DNA of 12,261 nucleotides from JACQID01 sp035289125. GTDB taxonomy: Archaea; Aenigmatarchaeota; Aenigmatarchaeia; GW2011-AR5. Positions 1-6,824 of this stretch are shown here, in pieces. Below the pieces are notes generated by a model that ran no database searches, had not been told where the DNA came from, and was given only the letters and a program-made list of their open reading frames with translations. A program made the translations under genes and the position numbers. The stretch spans positions 1 to 12,261 of the forward strand of contig DATDXW010000025.1 of assembly GCA_035289125.1 (NCBI GenBank). Reading direction: 5' to 3'. Position 1 is the first letter of the stretch. Every line of letters starts with the position of its first letter.

Positions 1-1
1 T

Positions 2-703
2 CAGATAGCGATGATTCTGCAGATGCAGATGCCGATAATAGAGAAAATCGCCGAGTCGGAACTGCGCGGCGCCGAGGCGTTCGTGAACGGCATTCCCGTA
101 GGAGACTCAATAGGGCCTCTTGTCGCCGCGGGCTACATGAAGAAAAGCCGCAAAATCGGCGAGGGCGTCGTGACTGACCGGACCGAGATATTGGGGCGCG
201 ATTGCTTTATCCTCAAAGCCGAAGGGCCTTACCCGAACCTTGGCAGAGAAGACATTGCTATAAACGCGATAATGAAGAAACATAGAATATCGCGGATAGT
301 GACCATAGACGCCGGGCAGAAACTGGAAGGCGAAAAATCCGGCTCGGCTGTTGAAGGCGTGGGCTTCGCCATGGCACCTGTCGCGCAACGGCAGATGCTC
401 GAAGACACGCTGCTCACGAAAAAGATACCGATAGACGGCGTTGTCATCAAAGTCGGGATGGAAGAAGCCATAATGCCCTTGCGCCGAGATATATACAAAT
501 CCGTGCCGAAAGCGCGCGAGCTCGTGGAACGCGCGATAGAACGGGCGAAACGCGGCCAGAAAGTGATAATAGTCGGCGTCGGCAACACCACGGGTATCGG
601 GAACTCGCGCAAAGACGTAGAGGACGTGGGCAGGACAGTGGAAGAGGTAGAGAAGATATACAAGAAGCAGGAAGCCGAAAACAAGAAAGGCGGATGGTTC
701 TGA
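2..703 (+). CDS. DUF1512-like archaeal protein, 3' part (5' end outside window)
   Basis: The reading frame is open to the left window edge (codons for Q-I-A precede the first ATG at 11), so the start is probably outside the window and the visible 233 codons are the C-terminal part. I recognise it, from memory, as the archaeal DUF1512 family, usually around 370 residues; its function is not known. Visible features are a block near IPVGDSIGPLVAAGYM, a glycine-rich GVGNTTGIGNS loop near the C-terminus and a charged tail of Lys and Glu. The glycine-rich loops could suggest nucleotide or phosphate binding, but this is only an inference. I see no membrane segment in the visible part. Family assignment is moderately sure; function is unknown. 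Confidence 0.7.
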   Translation, partial: QIAMILQMQMPIIEKIAESELRGAEAFVNGIPVGDSIGPLVAAGYMKKSRKIGEGVVTDRTEILGRDCFILKAEGPYPNLGREDIAINAIMKKHRISRIVTIDAGQKLEGEKSGSAVEGVGFAMAPVAQRQMLEDTLLTKKIPIDGVVIKVGMEEAIMPLRRDIYKSVPKARELVERAIERAKRGQKVIIVGVGNTTGIGNSRKDVEDVGRTVEEVEKIYKKQEAENKKGGWF

Positions 704-813
704 TTACGGGCTCATCAATGGAGAATTCAAGACCGAGTATTCTGCCGGCGGAATTTCCGTTGACACCGGAGTCACGAACGGGCTTGCCATAAATTCTTGA
801 AGAGCCCGCGTGA

Positions 814-821
814 TTTATTAA
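814..821 (+). promoter_or_regulatory. TATA-like box for the 844 gene
   Basis: TTTATTAA is centred 26.5 bp before the ATG at 844, the distance expected for a transcript starting at or next to the start codon. No Shine-Dalgarno sequence is visible before this ATG, which agrees with a leaderless message. Confidence 0.55.
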
Positions 822-843
822 GATTTCAGACGAACAGTTTTTC

Positions 844-1317
844 ATGAAAACGCTTGAAGTCGGAAATGCTATCATTGACGTTACAGACGACGTCTTCGCA
901 AGAGTATCTCATGGAGGAAGGTTGCTGAGGATTCCTCTCCGAGAACAATATGAACGGACATTCAACAACCTTGCAATATATCTGGAAGCACGTGGATTTC
1001 CGGCACCGAACAGCGTAAGAGTTCTGCATGGACATGGAACACCCCACGGGGGATATACTCTTTACGAGAAGCATAGCTCTCTCATGGGAATACGCAAGAG
1101 GCCCAGATACACACCGATTGCTACATGGATTGAAACGCACGACGGGCATTATGATGCACTATATGTGTTCCCGTGCAATGAAGCTAATGTAACGCTAAAC
1201 CCAGGAAAATCCCTGATCATGTATCCAAAAGGTGAGTGGGCAATCGGCTCTTTTACTTCGGAATTCCCCGAATATCTGGACAGGCACGTGAAAATACTGC
1301 CTCCTTTGGGGTTCTAA
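844..1317 (+). CDS. Small orphan protein with possible caspase-like (clan CD) His/Cys arrangement
   Basis: A 157-residue protein that I cannot assign to a named family with certainty. Residues 58-70 read VRVLHGHGTPHGG, a short hydrophobic strand ending in HGHG. Residues 103-113 read YDALYVFPCNE, a second hydrophobic strand ending in Cys111. A strand followed by His-Gly, then a strand followed by Cys about 45-50 residues later, is the layout of clan CD peptidases and CHAT domains; here His64 to Cys111 is 47 residues. There is no signal peptide or membrane segment, so it is probably cytosolic. It is smaller than most caspase-like domains, so either a minimal fold or an unrelated protein is possible. 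The start is supported by a TATA-like box at leaderless distance. It appears monocistronic, with its own promoter and another promoter downstream. The gene is probably real; the enzymatic idea is speculative. Confidence 0.75.
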   Translation: MKTLEVGNAIIDVTDDVFARVSHGGRLLRIPLREQYERTFNNLAIYLEARGFPAPNSVRVLHGHGTPHGGYTLYEKHSSLMGIRKRPRYTPIATWIETHDGHYDALYVFPCNEANVTLNPGKSLIMYPKGEWAIGSFTSEFPEYLDRHVKILPPLGF

Positions 1318-1342
1318 GTGTCGTCCTGCTTAAGAAGTGACA

Positions 1343-1350
1343 TATTTAAG
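1343..1350 (+). promoter_or_regulatory. TATA-like box and short leader for the TrmB-family gene
   Basis: TATTTAAG is centred about 36 bp before the ATG at 1383, predicting a leader of roughly 10 nt. Within it GTGAT (1373-1377) matches the 3' half of an archaeal Shine-Dalgarno sequence, 5 nt from the start. This differs from the leaderless pattern of most genes here. Confidence 0.45.
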
Positions 1351-1382
1351 CTTTTTGCTCCAATAAAAAGCAGTGATTTTGA

Positions 1383-2195
1383 ATGATAGCAAGCCAGAAA
1401 ACGATGGATGCCCTGAAGTCCATAGGGCTCAACAAGTATGAGAGGAACTTGTGGGTGGCTTTGCTGTCCAAGGGCAGCGCGACTGCCGGCGAGTTGGCAG
1501 AGATGTCTAAAGTGCCGCGCTCCCGATGCTACGATGTTCTGGAATCGCTTACGTCCAAGGGCTTTATAATGCTCCAGACGGGCAAGCCGTTAAGATACGT
1601 TTCGCTGCCGCCCAGGGAGGCGATGGAACGGGCCAAAAAGAAAATCGCCGAGGATGCGCAGGAGGCAGAAGAGCGGCTGGATACGCTGGCGAAAAGCGAC
1701 TCCATAAAAGAACTGGAGAAATTCCACAGGGATAATATTAAAATCGTGAACAGCGAGGAGATGACCGGTTCTGTCAAGGGCAGGTATGCCGTGCTCCAGC
1801 ATATGGGCACGATGATGAAGAACGCCAAGAAGACCGTCAAAATAATAACCACGTCCGCGGGATTCTCGGAAATGGCGGAGCATCATGGTTCTCATATAAA
1901 GAACATATCGGGGAGGGGCGTGAACGTTCAGGTTCTTGCGCCCGTGCGTGAGCAACACACGGAGATAATCAAAGAACTTTCGAAATACGCCGAAATAAAG
2001 CATCTTGAAGGCAACGTTGCCGGCGGGCGCATTTGCATCGTGGACGGGCAGGAGTTTGTCATGGGCCTGACGGACGACGAAAAAACGCACCCGACTCAGG
2101 ACATCGCTTTCTGGTCGCAGAGCAACCATGCAACGGCAAGCGTCGTAGAGCCCATGTTTGACATGCTCTGGAAATCTTCCAAGAGTGCGAAGTGA
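1383..2195 (+). CDS. TrmB-family transcriptional regulator
   Basis: A 270-residue protein with the TrmB layout. Residues about 8-78 form a winged helix-turn-helix: a helix from DALKSIGLNKYERNLWVALL, the helix-turn-helix SATAGELAEMSKVPRSRCYD, and a wing ending KPLRYVSLPP. A charged, probably coiled-coil linker follows (about 80-125), then a C-terminal effector domain (about 130-265) containing strands such as KTVKIITTSA and VNVQVLAPV. This resembles the phospholipase-D-like sensor domain of TrmB proteins, which in characterised members binds sugars and controls transport or sugar metabolism genes; the ligand cannot be read here. No sugar transporter lies next to it, so it probably acts elsewhere or on itself. 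It is a cytosolic DNA-binding protein. Family assignment is firm, the regulon unknown. Confidence 0.88.
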   Translation: MIASQKTMDALKSIGLNKYERNLWVALLSKGSATAGELAEMSKVPRSRCYDVLESLTSKGFIMLQTGKPLRYVSLPPREAMERAKKKIAEDAQEAEERLDTLAKSDSIKELEKFHRDNIKIVNSEEMTGSVKGRYAVLQHMGTMMKNAKKTVKIITTSAGFSEMAEHHGSHIKNISGRGVNVQVLAPVREQHTEIIKELSKYAEIKHLEGNVAGGRICIVDGQEFVMGLTDDEKTHPTQDIAFWSQSNHATASVVEPMFDMLWKSSKSAK

Positions 2196-2226
2196 ATTTT
2201 CTTTAAACATGCATAAGAAACCGTTC

Positions 2227-2234
2227 TTATTAAT
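2227..2234 (+). promoter_or_regulatory. TATA-like box pointing to a start at 2255
   Basis: TTATTAAT is centred 24.5 bp before an ATG at 2255. That ATG opens a frame stopped after 12 codons, while the long downstream frame is one register away. The spacing matches the leaderless genes of this window and argues that 2255 was the original start of the next gene. Confidence 0.45.
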
Positions 2235-2327
2235 CAGCTTTCCGAAGACCAATTATGCGCTGTTGTAATTGCATTCTACTGGACACGCCCTGAAATCCGC
2301 AGCTACGCCCTTTCAAATTCCGCTTCT

Positions 2328-2585
2328 TTGGAAGACGTAAAAATCGCCATGATGAAAGCAGGCTATAGAGTATGGCACGGAAGCGAAGAGTTTGCGAAAG
2401 ACCTGAACTATATGGGAGGGTCAATAACCGGCAGGACTGTCATAGTCGGCGAAGGAGACGACATAATCGCGATAATGCACTATAGGGACGGAAACCCCGC
2501 AGGAATAAAGATAGAGTCGAATTCGCAGGAAAAAATATGCGGCGCATTGACCGATTACTTGCATTCCTTGCTCGGCTTAAGATGA
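2328..2585 (+). CDS. Small orphan protein, probably 5'-frameshifted
   Basis: An 85-residue frame from a TTG codon; the first in-frame ATG is at 2349. I do not recognise the family. It holds a strand-like TVIVGEGDDIIAIMHY segment and a C-terminal amphipathic helix ending YLHSLLGLR, suggesting a small alpha/beta domain without membrane segments. The frame is open further upstream to about 2217, and the extra codons read like protein (AVVIAFYW, then RPEIRSYALSNSASLEDV), but they contain no ATG, GTG or TTG start. A TATA-like box points to the ATG at 2255, just out of frame. Losing one base, or regaining two, right after that ATG would give a protein of about 110 residues. So this is a true gene with an odd start, a recent frameshift, or a sequence error. 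It is followed after about 31 bp by elp3. Confidence 0.55.
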   Translation: MEDVKIAMMKAGYRVWHGSEEFAKDLNYMGGSITGRTVIVGEGDDIIAIMHYRDGNPAGIKIESNSQEKICGALTDYLHSLLGLR

Positions 2586-2616
2586 GCCTTTTTACGCTTT
2601 CCTTCCAATTACTCGC

Positions 2617-4149
2617 ATGGACAAAGCGTACGACGAAATAATCGCCCTCGTGGAGAAAGGAACAACCCACGAGGAGTTTGAAGAGGAAAAGGCGAGAATT
2701 TCCGGTGCTTACGGGCTTTCACGTATCGTAAAAAACGCAGACGTCATACTGTACATGAACCGCGCGGGCGTCGCGAAAAAGAGCGTGCGCGACTACCTGA
2801 TGACCAAGCCCGTGCGGACGCTTTCGGGCGTGGCGAATATCGCGGTAATGTGGTTAGGGGAGAACGACTATTCCTGTCCGTTCTCCTGCATATTCTGCCC
2901 GCAAGGCTCACCGAAGCACAGGCACGTGCCCAAATCATACACTGGAACGGAGCCGACGACGATGCGAGCTATGCGCAATGATTACGACCCGTTCAGACAA
3001 GTAACTAACCGCATAGCTCAACTGCAGGCAACGGGGCACGATACCGACAAATGCGAGCTTATCGTAATGGGCGGCACGTTCATGTCATGGCAGAAAGAAA
3101 AACGCGAAGAATTCGTGAAGGGGTGCATTGATGCCTTTAACGCCGCGCCTTCCGCAACGCTTGACGAAGCGAAGACGACGAATGAAACGGCAAAGAACCG
3201 CGTCATCGGACTGACGATAGAAACGCGGGCGGACTACTGCAGCGACGCGCAGATTCAGGAGATGCTCCGTTACGGAACGACGCGCGTTGAAGTCGGCGTG
3301 CAGACGACTCTGGAAGACGTTCAGCAAAAGATAAACCGCGGGCACGGATGCGGCAAAAACAAAGATGCGTTCAGGAAGCTGCGCGAAGCCGGGCTCAAAA
3401 TAACGGCGCACTGGATGCCCGGGCTGACCGGGCTTTACGGCAGGATAGACTTTGCGAAGGAAGTGGAATCGTTCAAAGAATTGTTCAACAATCCGGAATA
3501 TCGTCCGGATGAATTGAAGATTTATCCCACTCTTGTCATCCCGGGGACTGTGCTGCATGAGAAATGGAAAAGCGGCGAGTACGAGGCACTGGACGATGCA
3601 AAGATGGTAGAATTGCTGATAGAACTGAAAAAATATGTGCCGCCTTACGTGAGGATAAAAAGAATCATGCGCGACATCTCCGAGCACGAAGCGGCAGCAG
3701 GGGCGAAGACAACGAACCTGCGCCAACTCGCGCGGGCGTGCGGAGTGGTTTGCAATTGCATACGGTGCAGGGAAGTCGGACTGAAGAAAGCCGCGCTGGG
3801 CAACATAACTCTGGTTGAGAACGAATACGAAGCAGCAGGCGGAAGGGAGTTTTTCCTTTCTTTTGAAGACGCAACGCAAGGCGTACTTGTTGGTTTCCTG
3901 CGCCTGCGAATAGACGAAGGCGACGCGAAAGTTCGCGAGCTGCACGTCTACGGGCAGCAGGCGGCAATAGGCAGCGAAGGCGACTACCAGCACAAGGGAT
4001 TCGGGCGCCGCCTGCTTCGCAGAGCCGAGGAGCTCGCAACGAAGCACGGCAGGGCGAGGATTTTAGTCACATCCGGCATCGGCGCGCGGGAATATTACCG
4101 CAAGCTCGGCTACGTGCTGGAAGGCAATTACATGGCGAAGACGCTGTGA
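2617..4149 (+). CDS. elp3: Elp3: tRNA U34 carboxymethylation radical SAM / acetyltransferase enzyme
   Basis: A 510-residue protein matching Elp3 over its length. It uses acetyl-CoA and S-adenosylmethionine chemistry to add a carboxymethyl-type group to wobble uridine 34 of tRNAs; archaeal Elp3 is thought to act without the other Elongator subunits. Visible are an N-terminal tRNA-binding helical part (1-70), the core TLSGVANIAVMWL, the iron-sulfur cysteines Cys87, Cys91 and Cys94, the SYTGTEPTTMRA and IVMGGTFMSW blocks, GLTIETRADYC and VEVGVQTTLEDV, then PDELKIYPTLVIPGT. A C-terminal GNAT acetyltransferase domain (about 400-510) contains ELHVYG, HKGFGRRLL for acetyl-CoA binding, and SGIGAREYYRKLGY. 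One oddity: the radical SAM cysteines are spaced C-x3-C-x2-C and followed by PQG rather than the CPGG I expect in Elp3. A weak TATA-like CTTTTTAC lies about 25 bp before the ATG. tRNA-Gln(UUG), with a wobble uridine, lies in the same window. Confidence 0.95.
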   Translation: MDKAYDEIIALVEKGTTHEEFEEEKARISGAYGLSRIVKNADVILYMNRAGVAKKSVRDYLMTKPVRTLSGVANIAVMWLGENDYSCPFSCIFCPQGSPKHRHVPKSYTGTEPTTMRAMRNDYDPFRQVTNRIAQLQATGHDTDKCELIVMGGTFMSWQKEKREEFVKGCIDAFNAAPSATLDEAKTTNETAKNRVIGLTIETRADYCSDAQIQEMLRYGTTRVEVGVQTTLEDVQQKINRGHGCGKNKDAFRKLREAGLKITAHWMPGLTGLYGRIDFAKEVESFKELFNNPEYRPDELKIYPTLVIPGTVLHEKWKSGEYEALDDAKMVELLIELKKYVPPYVRIKRIMRDISEHEAAAGAKTTNLRQLARACGVVCNCIRCREVGLKKAALGNITLVENEYEAAGGREFFLSFEDATQGVLVGFLRLRIDEGDAKVRELHVYGQQAAIGSEGDYQHKGFGRRLLRRAEELATKHGRARILVTSGIGAREYYRKLGYVLEGNYMAKTL

Positions 4150-4157
4150 CAGCGGGT

Positions 4158-4165
4158 TTTATATA
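4158..4165 (+). promoter_or_regulatory. TATA box deciding the GTG start at 4187
   Basis: TTTATATA, a near-ideal archaeal TATA box, is centred 25.5 bp before a GTG at 4187. It supports leaderless translation from this GTG rather than from the later in-frame ATG at 4226. Confidence 0.6.
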
Positions 4166-4186
4166 GGTTGCTACGTTTCTGGTGTC

Positions 4187-4594
4187 GTGGTCATAAGCAT
4201 TGCGCCGTATCTGCGCGGAACGGGTATGAATGCAACTATAGCGGATGCTTTTAATCTGGCTGATATACTGCCAACAAGACGCAACATCTTGCGGGAAGTA
4301 GAAAGGGAGATATTCACGAGCGGTAATAGCTATGCGCCTTTTACTATATTGGAAGATACGCCCCAATGCACGAAATATCTGCTTACAATTTCGCCGCCCA
4401 GCCAGTACAATGTATTAGAGATAAAAATGCGAGAATACTTCAAGTCTGTCGGAGGCGTTGAAACCATTGCTACGTCATTCGGAAACGTCCGTGCAACTTT
4501 CGCGGGTATGCGCCACGGCGTACCGAAAACTGGCGCAGACGGGAAGAAATATGTGCCATTCACTATACAATACCGTTTTGAGCTTCCGAGATAA
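4187..4594 (+). CDS. Hypothetical protein, 135 residues
   Basis: I do not recognise this family. The protein starts MVISIAPYLRGTGMN if the GTG at 4187 is used. It contains a helical, charged middle (RRNILREVEREIF), a Pro-rich strand region (TISPPSQYNVLEI) and a C-terminal beta-rich segment ending PFTIQYRFELPR. The block VRATFAGMRHGVPKTG has a Gly/His turn that could be a loop at a binding site, but no known motif is clear. No signal peptide, no convincing membrane segment and only one cysteine. It lies 37 bp after elp3 with its own strong TATA box, so it is transcribed on its own or as an addition to the elp3 message. Probably a real cytosolic orphan protein of unknown function. Confidence 0.7.
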   Translation: MVISIAPYLRGTGMNATIADAFNLADILPTRRNILREVEREIFTSGNSYAPFTILEDTPQCTKYLLTISPPSQYNVLEIKMREYFKSVGGVETIATSFGNVRATFAGMRHGVPKTGADGKKYVPFTIQYRFELPR

Positions 4595-4649
4595 GCTTTT
4601 TCTCTTTCCGCCACGTAATAATAACGATGAGAACGGCAGTTTCATTTTC

Positions 4650-4859
4650 ATGACGCTTGAAGAGGAGATGAGGCGCGAGATAGCGAAGCTTGGGCAGGAG
4701 ATTTCAGAGCTGGACAGGGAGATAGAGCGCTTTACTCTTCGCTTAAGCGCTTTGCAGGGCGTGCGGAAGAAGAAGGAGCGGGACAATAATATTCTGAAGG
4801 CGAGCTTCAACGAAGGCGAGGCGAAGGAGATACAGACAACGCTGGCAAAGCACGCGTGA
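4650..4859 (+). CDS. Short coiled-coil protein, 69 residues
   Basis: Begins MTLEEEMRREIAKLGQEI and is almost wholly helical, with heptad-like hydrophobic spacing over roughly residues 5-45 (I, L, I, L, I, F, L, L, L), rich in Glu, Lys and Arg and without cysteine. Such a length and pattern suit a small homodimeric coiled coil or prefoldin-like helper, but no family can be named. The frame is open further upstream; the ATG at 4650 was chosen because coding character begins there and an AT-rich TAATAATA stretch (about 4615-4624) lies roughly 30 bp before it. It follows the 135-residue gene after about 55 bp and could share its message. The region downstream is AT-rich (TTAATTATA) before the convergent end of thrS. 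Confidence 0.6.
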   Translation: MTLEEEMRREIAKLGQEISELDREIERFTLRLSALQGVRKKKERDNNILKASFNEGEAKEIQTTLAKHA

Positions 4860-4972
4860 GTTTCTTAAACTCTGTTACTTATTAATTATATGGAACAATT
4901 GCCATTCCAGAATGCTTTACGGGTGGCTTGCCGATGACGCACTATACGGTAGAAGAATAACATTACTAACGG

Positions 4973-6649
4973 TTACCGCTTCTTCTCCTCGTCTTCCTTC
5001 ACTTGCGCGATGAAATCATCAATCTTCATGCCATATTTGACTTTTTTATCGCTCCTCGTGCGCAGTGCTATCGTGCCTGCGTCCTCTTCTTTTTTGCCGA
5101 CGACGATGACGTACGGAATCTTCTCAAGCTCTGCCTCACGGATGCGGTATTCAACGGTGCTTGACCGCTCGTCGCTGTCGGCGCGTACGCCCGCTTCGCG
5201 CAGTTTTTCAAGCACGGCGCGGGCTGCTTTGTTATTGTCGTCCGTTAAAGCCAGCACGCGCGCCTGCACGGGCGATAGCCATACCGGAAACGCGCCTTTG
5301 TAATGCTCGACCAATATACCAATAAATCGCTCAAGCGCGCCGAAGATAACGCGGTGAATCATCACCGGACGGCGGGGCTTGTTGTCCTCGCCAACGTAAC
5401 TCACGCCGAAACGTTCAGGCTGGTTGAAATCAACTTGGCACGTGGCGCACTGCCACGTTCTTCCTAACGAATCTTTGATATGAAAATCAATCTTCGGGCC
5501 GTAGAAGGCGCCGTCGCCCTTGTTGATTTTATATTTCATTTTTTTCTTTTTCAGCGCGCCTTCGAGGGCGCTTTCCGCCCTGTTCCACATCTCTTCCGTT
5601 CCCATTGCGTTTTCCGGCCGCGTCGAAAGCTCAACGTGGTAATCAAAGCCGAATACCTTGTAAACATAATCAACCATATCAACAACGCGCTCTATCTCGT
5701 CCGAAAGCTGCTCTTCGCGGACGTAGATGTGCGCATCGTCCTGCGTGAATTGGCGGACTCTGAACAAACCAGAAAGCACGCCCGACAGCTCGTTCCTGTG
5801 AACCATGCCGTATTCCAAGAACCTTAACGGCAAATCACGGTAACTGCGCGTCGCGCTCTTGAAAATCAGCGTGGAACCGGGGCAGTTCATGGGCTTTATC
5901 ACGAACTGCTCGCCTTCCACTTCCGTCAAAAACATGTTCTTCCTGTAATACAGCCAATGACCGGACGTCTCCCACAGTGACTTGTTCATCACGACGGGCG
6001 TGGCTATCTCATGGTAGCCGCGCTTTGCGTGCTCACTACGCGAGAAGGACATCAATACGTTTCTGAGTATCGCGCCTTTCGGGTGGAAGAACGCCATGCC
6101 CGGCGCCACGTCGTGAAAGCTGTATAAGTCCAGCTTCCGCCCAAGCGCGCGATGGTCATCTTCTGTCAATTCCTTTTCTTCCCCTGTTTTCTCTTTCGGC
6201 TGTGCGCCGCCTTTTTGCTGGGGCGACTCGGCAGTTATCTCCCTGCTTAATTCAGAAAGCGGGTGCCCTTTCGCCTTCAGGTTAAAAGCCTTGTACCAGC
6301 CGAACGGCGCATGACTTGCCTCAAAACCTTTTTTCTTTGCTATCTCTTCTGCATTACGAATAACGTCCAACGCAATAGAAGGTGACGCCAAGTCCTTGCT
6401 TAAGTGCGCGTACGGATAGAAAACTATTCTCTGGGCTTTTACTTCCTTCGCCACTTTAATCGTTTCGTCCACCATGCTTTCCGTGACTTTTGCGGCGTTC
6501 TCTTCGTCCCTGCTTTCAACGGCCACGAAAGCGACTAAGCACTCCTCAACACGCGTCTTCCTGCCTTTCTCCCAGTCCTCGGCGAGCTTTATCGCCTTCT
6601 GGCGCGCCTCAAACTCCATGAAGTCCGAATGTATCAGCAGTATTTTCAC
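4973..6649 (-). CDS. thrS: Threonyl-tRNA synthetase, archaeal type with editing domain
   Basis: A 558-residue class II synthetase that charges tRNA-Thr. The start is taken at the GTG at 6649 because archaeal ThrRS begins MKILLIHSDF; a longer reading from 6730 adds 27 unrelated residues. Residues 1-140 form the archaeal D-aminoacyl-deacylase-like editing domain that removes wrongly attached serine (LIHSDF, FYPYAHLS, APFGWYKAFNLKAKGHPLSE). A Gln/Lys-rich linker (about 141-160) leads to the catalytic core. Cys256 (PMNCPG), His307 (DDAHIY) and His432 (VMIHRV) match the zinc ligands. Motif 2 is FRVRQFTQDDAH and motif 3 is around HRVIFGALERF. The anticodon-binding domain is residues 457-558. It is somewhat shorter than the usual 600-620 residues. 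A small upstream frame overlaps its start and a nested inverted repeat lies just before it, suggesting translational coupling or control. Confidence 0.95.
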   Translation of the reverse strand: MKILLIHSDFMEFEARQKAIKLAEDWEKGRKTRVEECLVAFVAVESRDEENAAKVTESMVDETIKVAKEVKAQRIVFYPYAHLSKDLASPSIALDVIRNAEEIAKKKGFEASHAPFGWYKAFNLKAKGHPLSELSREITAESPQQKGGAQPKEKTGEEKELTEDDHRALGRKLDLYSFHDVAPGMAFFHPKGAILRNVLMSFSRSEHAKRGYHEIATPVVMNKSLWETSGHWLYYRKNMFLTEVEGEQFVIKPMNCPGSTLIFKSATRSYRDLPLRFLEYGMVHRNELSGVLSGLFRVRQFTQDDAHIYVREEQLSDEIERVVDMVDYVYKVFGFDYHVELSTRPENAMGTEEMWNRAESALEGALKKKKMKYKINKGDGAFYGPKIDFHIKDSLGRTWQCATCQVDFNQPERFGVSYVGEDNKPRRPVMIHRVIFGALERFIGILVEHYKGAFPVWLSPVQARVLALTDDNNKAARAVLEKLREAGVRADSDERSSTVEYRIREAELEKIPYVIVVGKKEEDAGTIALRTRSDKKVKYGMKIDDFIAQVKEDEEKKR

Positions 6650-6756
6650 GTTAATCCCCTTGCGCTTAAGCAATTTGACGCACGATGCTGTATGACGGCT
6701 TTGCTCAGCCGTGCGTCTGACATCATCCAAGTCGATGCCATATTATCTTTGTCCAT
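6646..6756 (-). CDS. Possible 36-codon leader peptide overlapping the thrS start
   Basis: The frame starts at an ATG (6756-6754) and reads MDKDNMASTWMMSDARL onward for 36 residues, ending with TGA inside GTGA, where GTG is the chosen thrS start. A GAGGAG Shine-Dalgarno-like sequence lies 10 nt before the ATG, and TTTAAT (6783-6788) is centred about 30 bp before it. Four-base start/stop overlaps are typical of translational coupling. A nested hairpin (6677-6717) falls within the frame. The peptide has only two Thr codons (one of them the last sense codon), so classical Thr-codon attenuation is not obvious. It may instead be a chance frame in the thrS leader. No family is recognised. Confidence 0.35.
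   Translation of the reverse strand: MDKDNMASTWMMSDARLSKAVIQHRASNCLSARGLT
6677..6717 (-). promoter_or_regulatory. Nested inverted repeat in the thrS leader
   Basis: Read on the minus strand: GACGCAC, then GGCT, loop GAGCAA, AGCC, 13 nt, then GTGCGTC. The outer arms pair perfectly over 7 bp. The inner hairpin pairs 4 bp, or 6 bp as ACGGCT/AGCCGT if the outer stem opens. It ends 27 nt before the thrS GTG. The outer and extended inner stems compete, which could allow two states. A regulatory role is inferred. Confidence 0.4.
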
Positions 6757-6782
6757 TTGGGCACTACTCCTCTTTTCATTTG

Positions 6783-6800
6783 ATTAAACATCTTTAAAAA
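6783..6800 (-). promoter_or_regulatory. AT-rich promoter region of the thrS leader
   Basis: On the minus strand TTTTTAAAGA (6791-6800) and TTTAAT (6783-6788) are the only good TATA-like sequences upstream of thrS. They predict transcript starts around 6757-6770, giving a thrS leader of roughly 110-120 nt that would contain the small upstream frame. Confidence 0.4.
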
Positions 6801-6824
6801 AAGTAAAAGAGGGCAAACACAACT

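Noticed and set aside
1590..2252. Open frame of 220 codons on the minus strand
   Set aside because: Antisense to the TrmB-family regulator, whose domain pattern is clear; no family resemblance in the minus reading.
3085..4047. Open frame of 320 codons on the minus strand
   Set aside because: It lies wholly opposite elp3, which is confidently assigned. The frame has no recognisable domain and is an antisense shadow of the coding sequence.
6650..6730. Longer thrS reading starting at 6730
   Set aside because: Adds 27 residues before the conserved MKILLIHSDF start of archaeal ThrRS and runs through the leader hairpin; the GTG at 6649 fits the family better.
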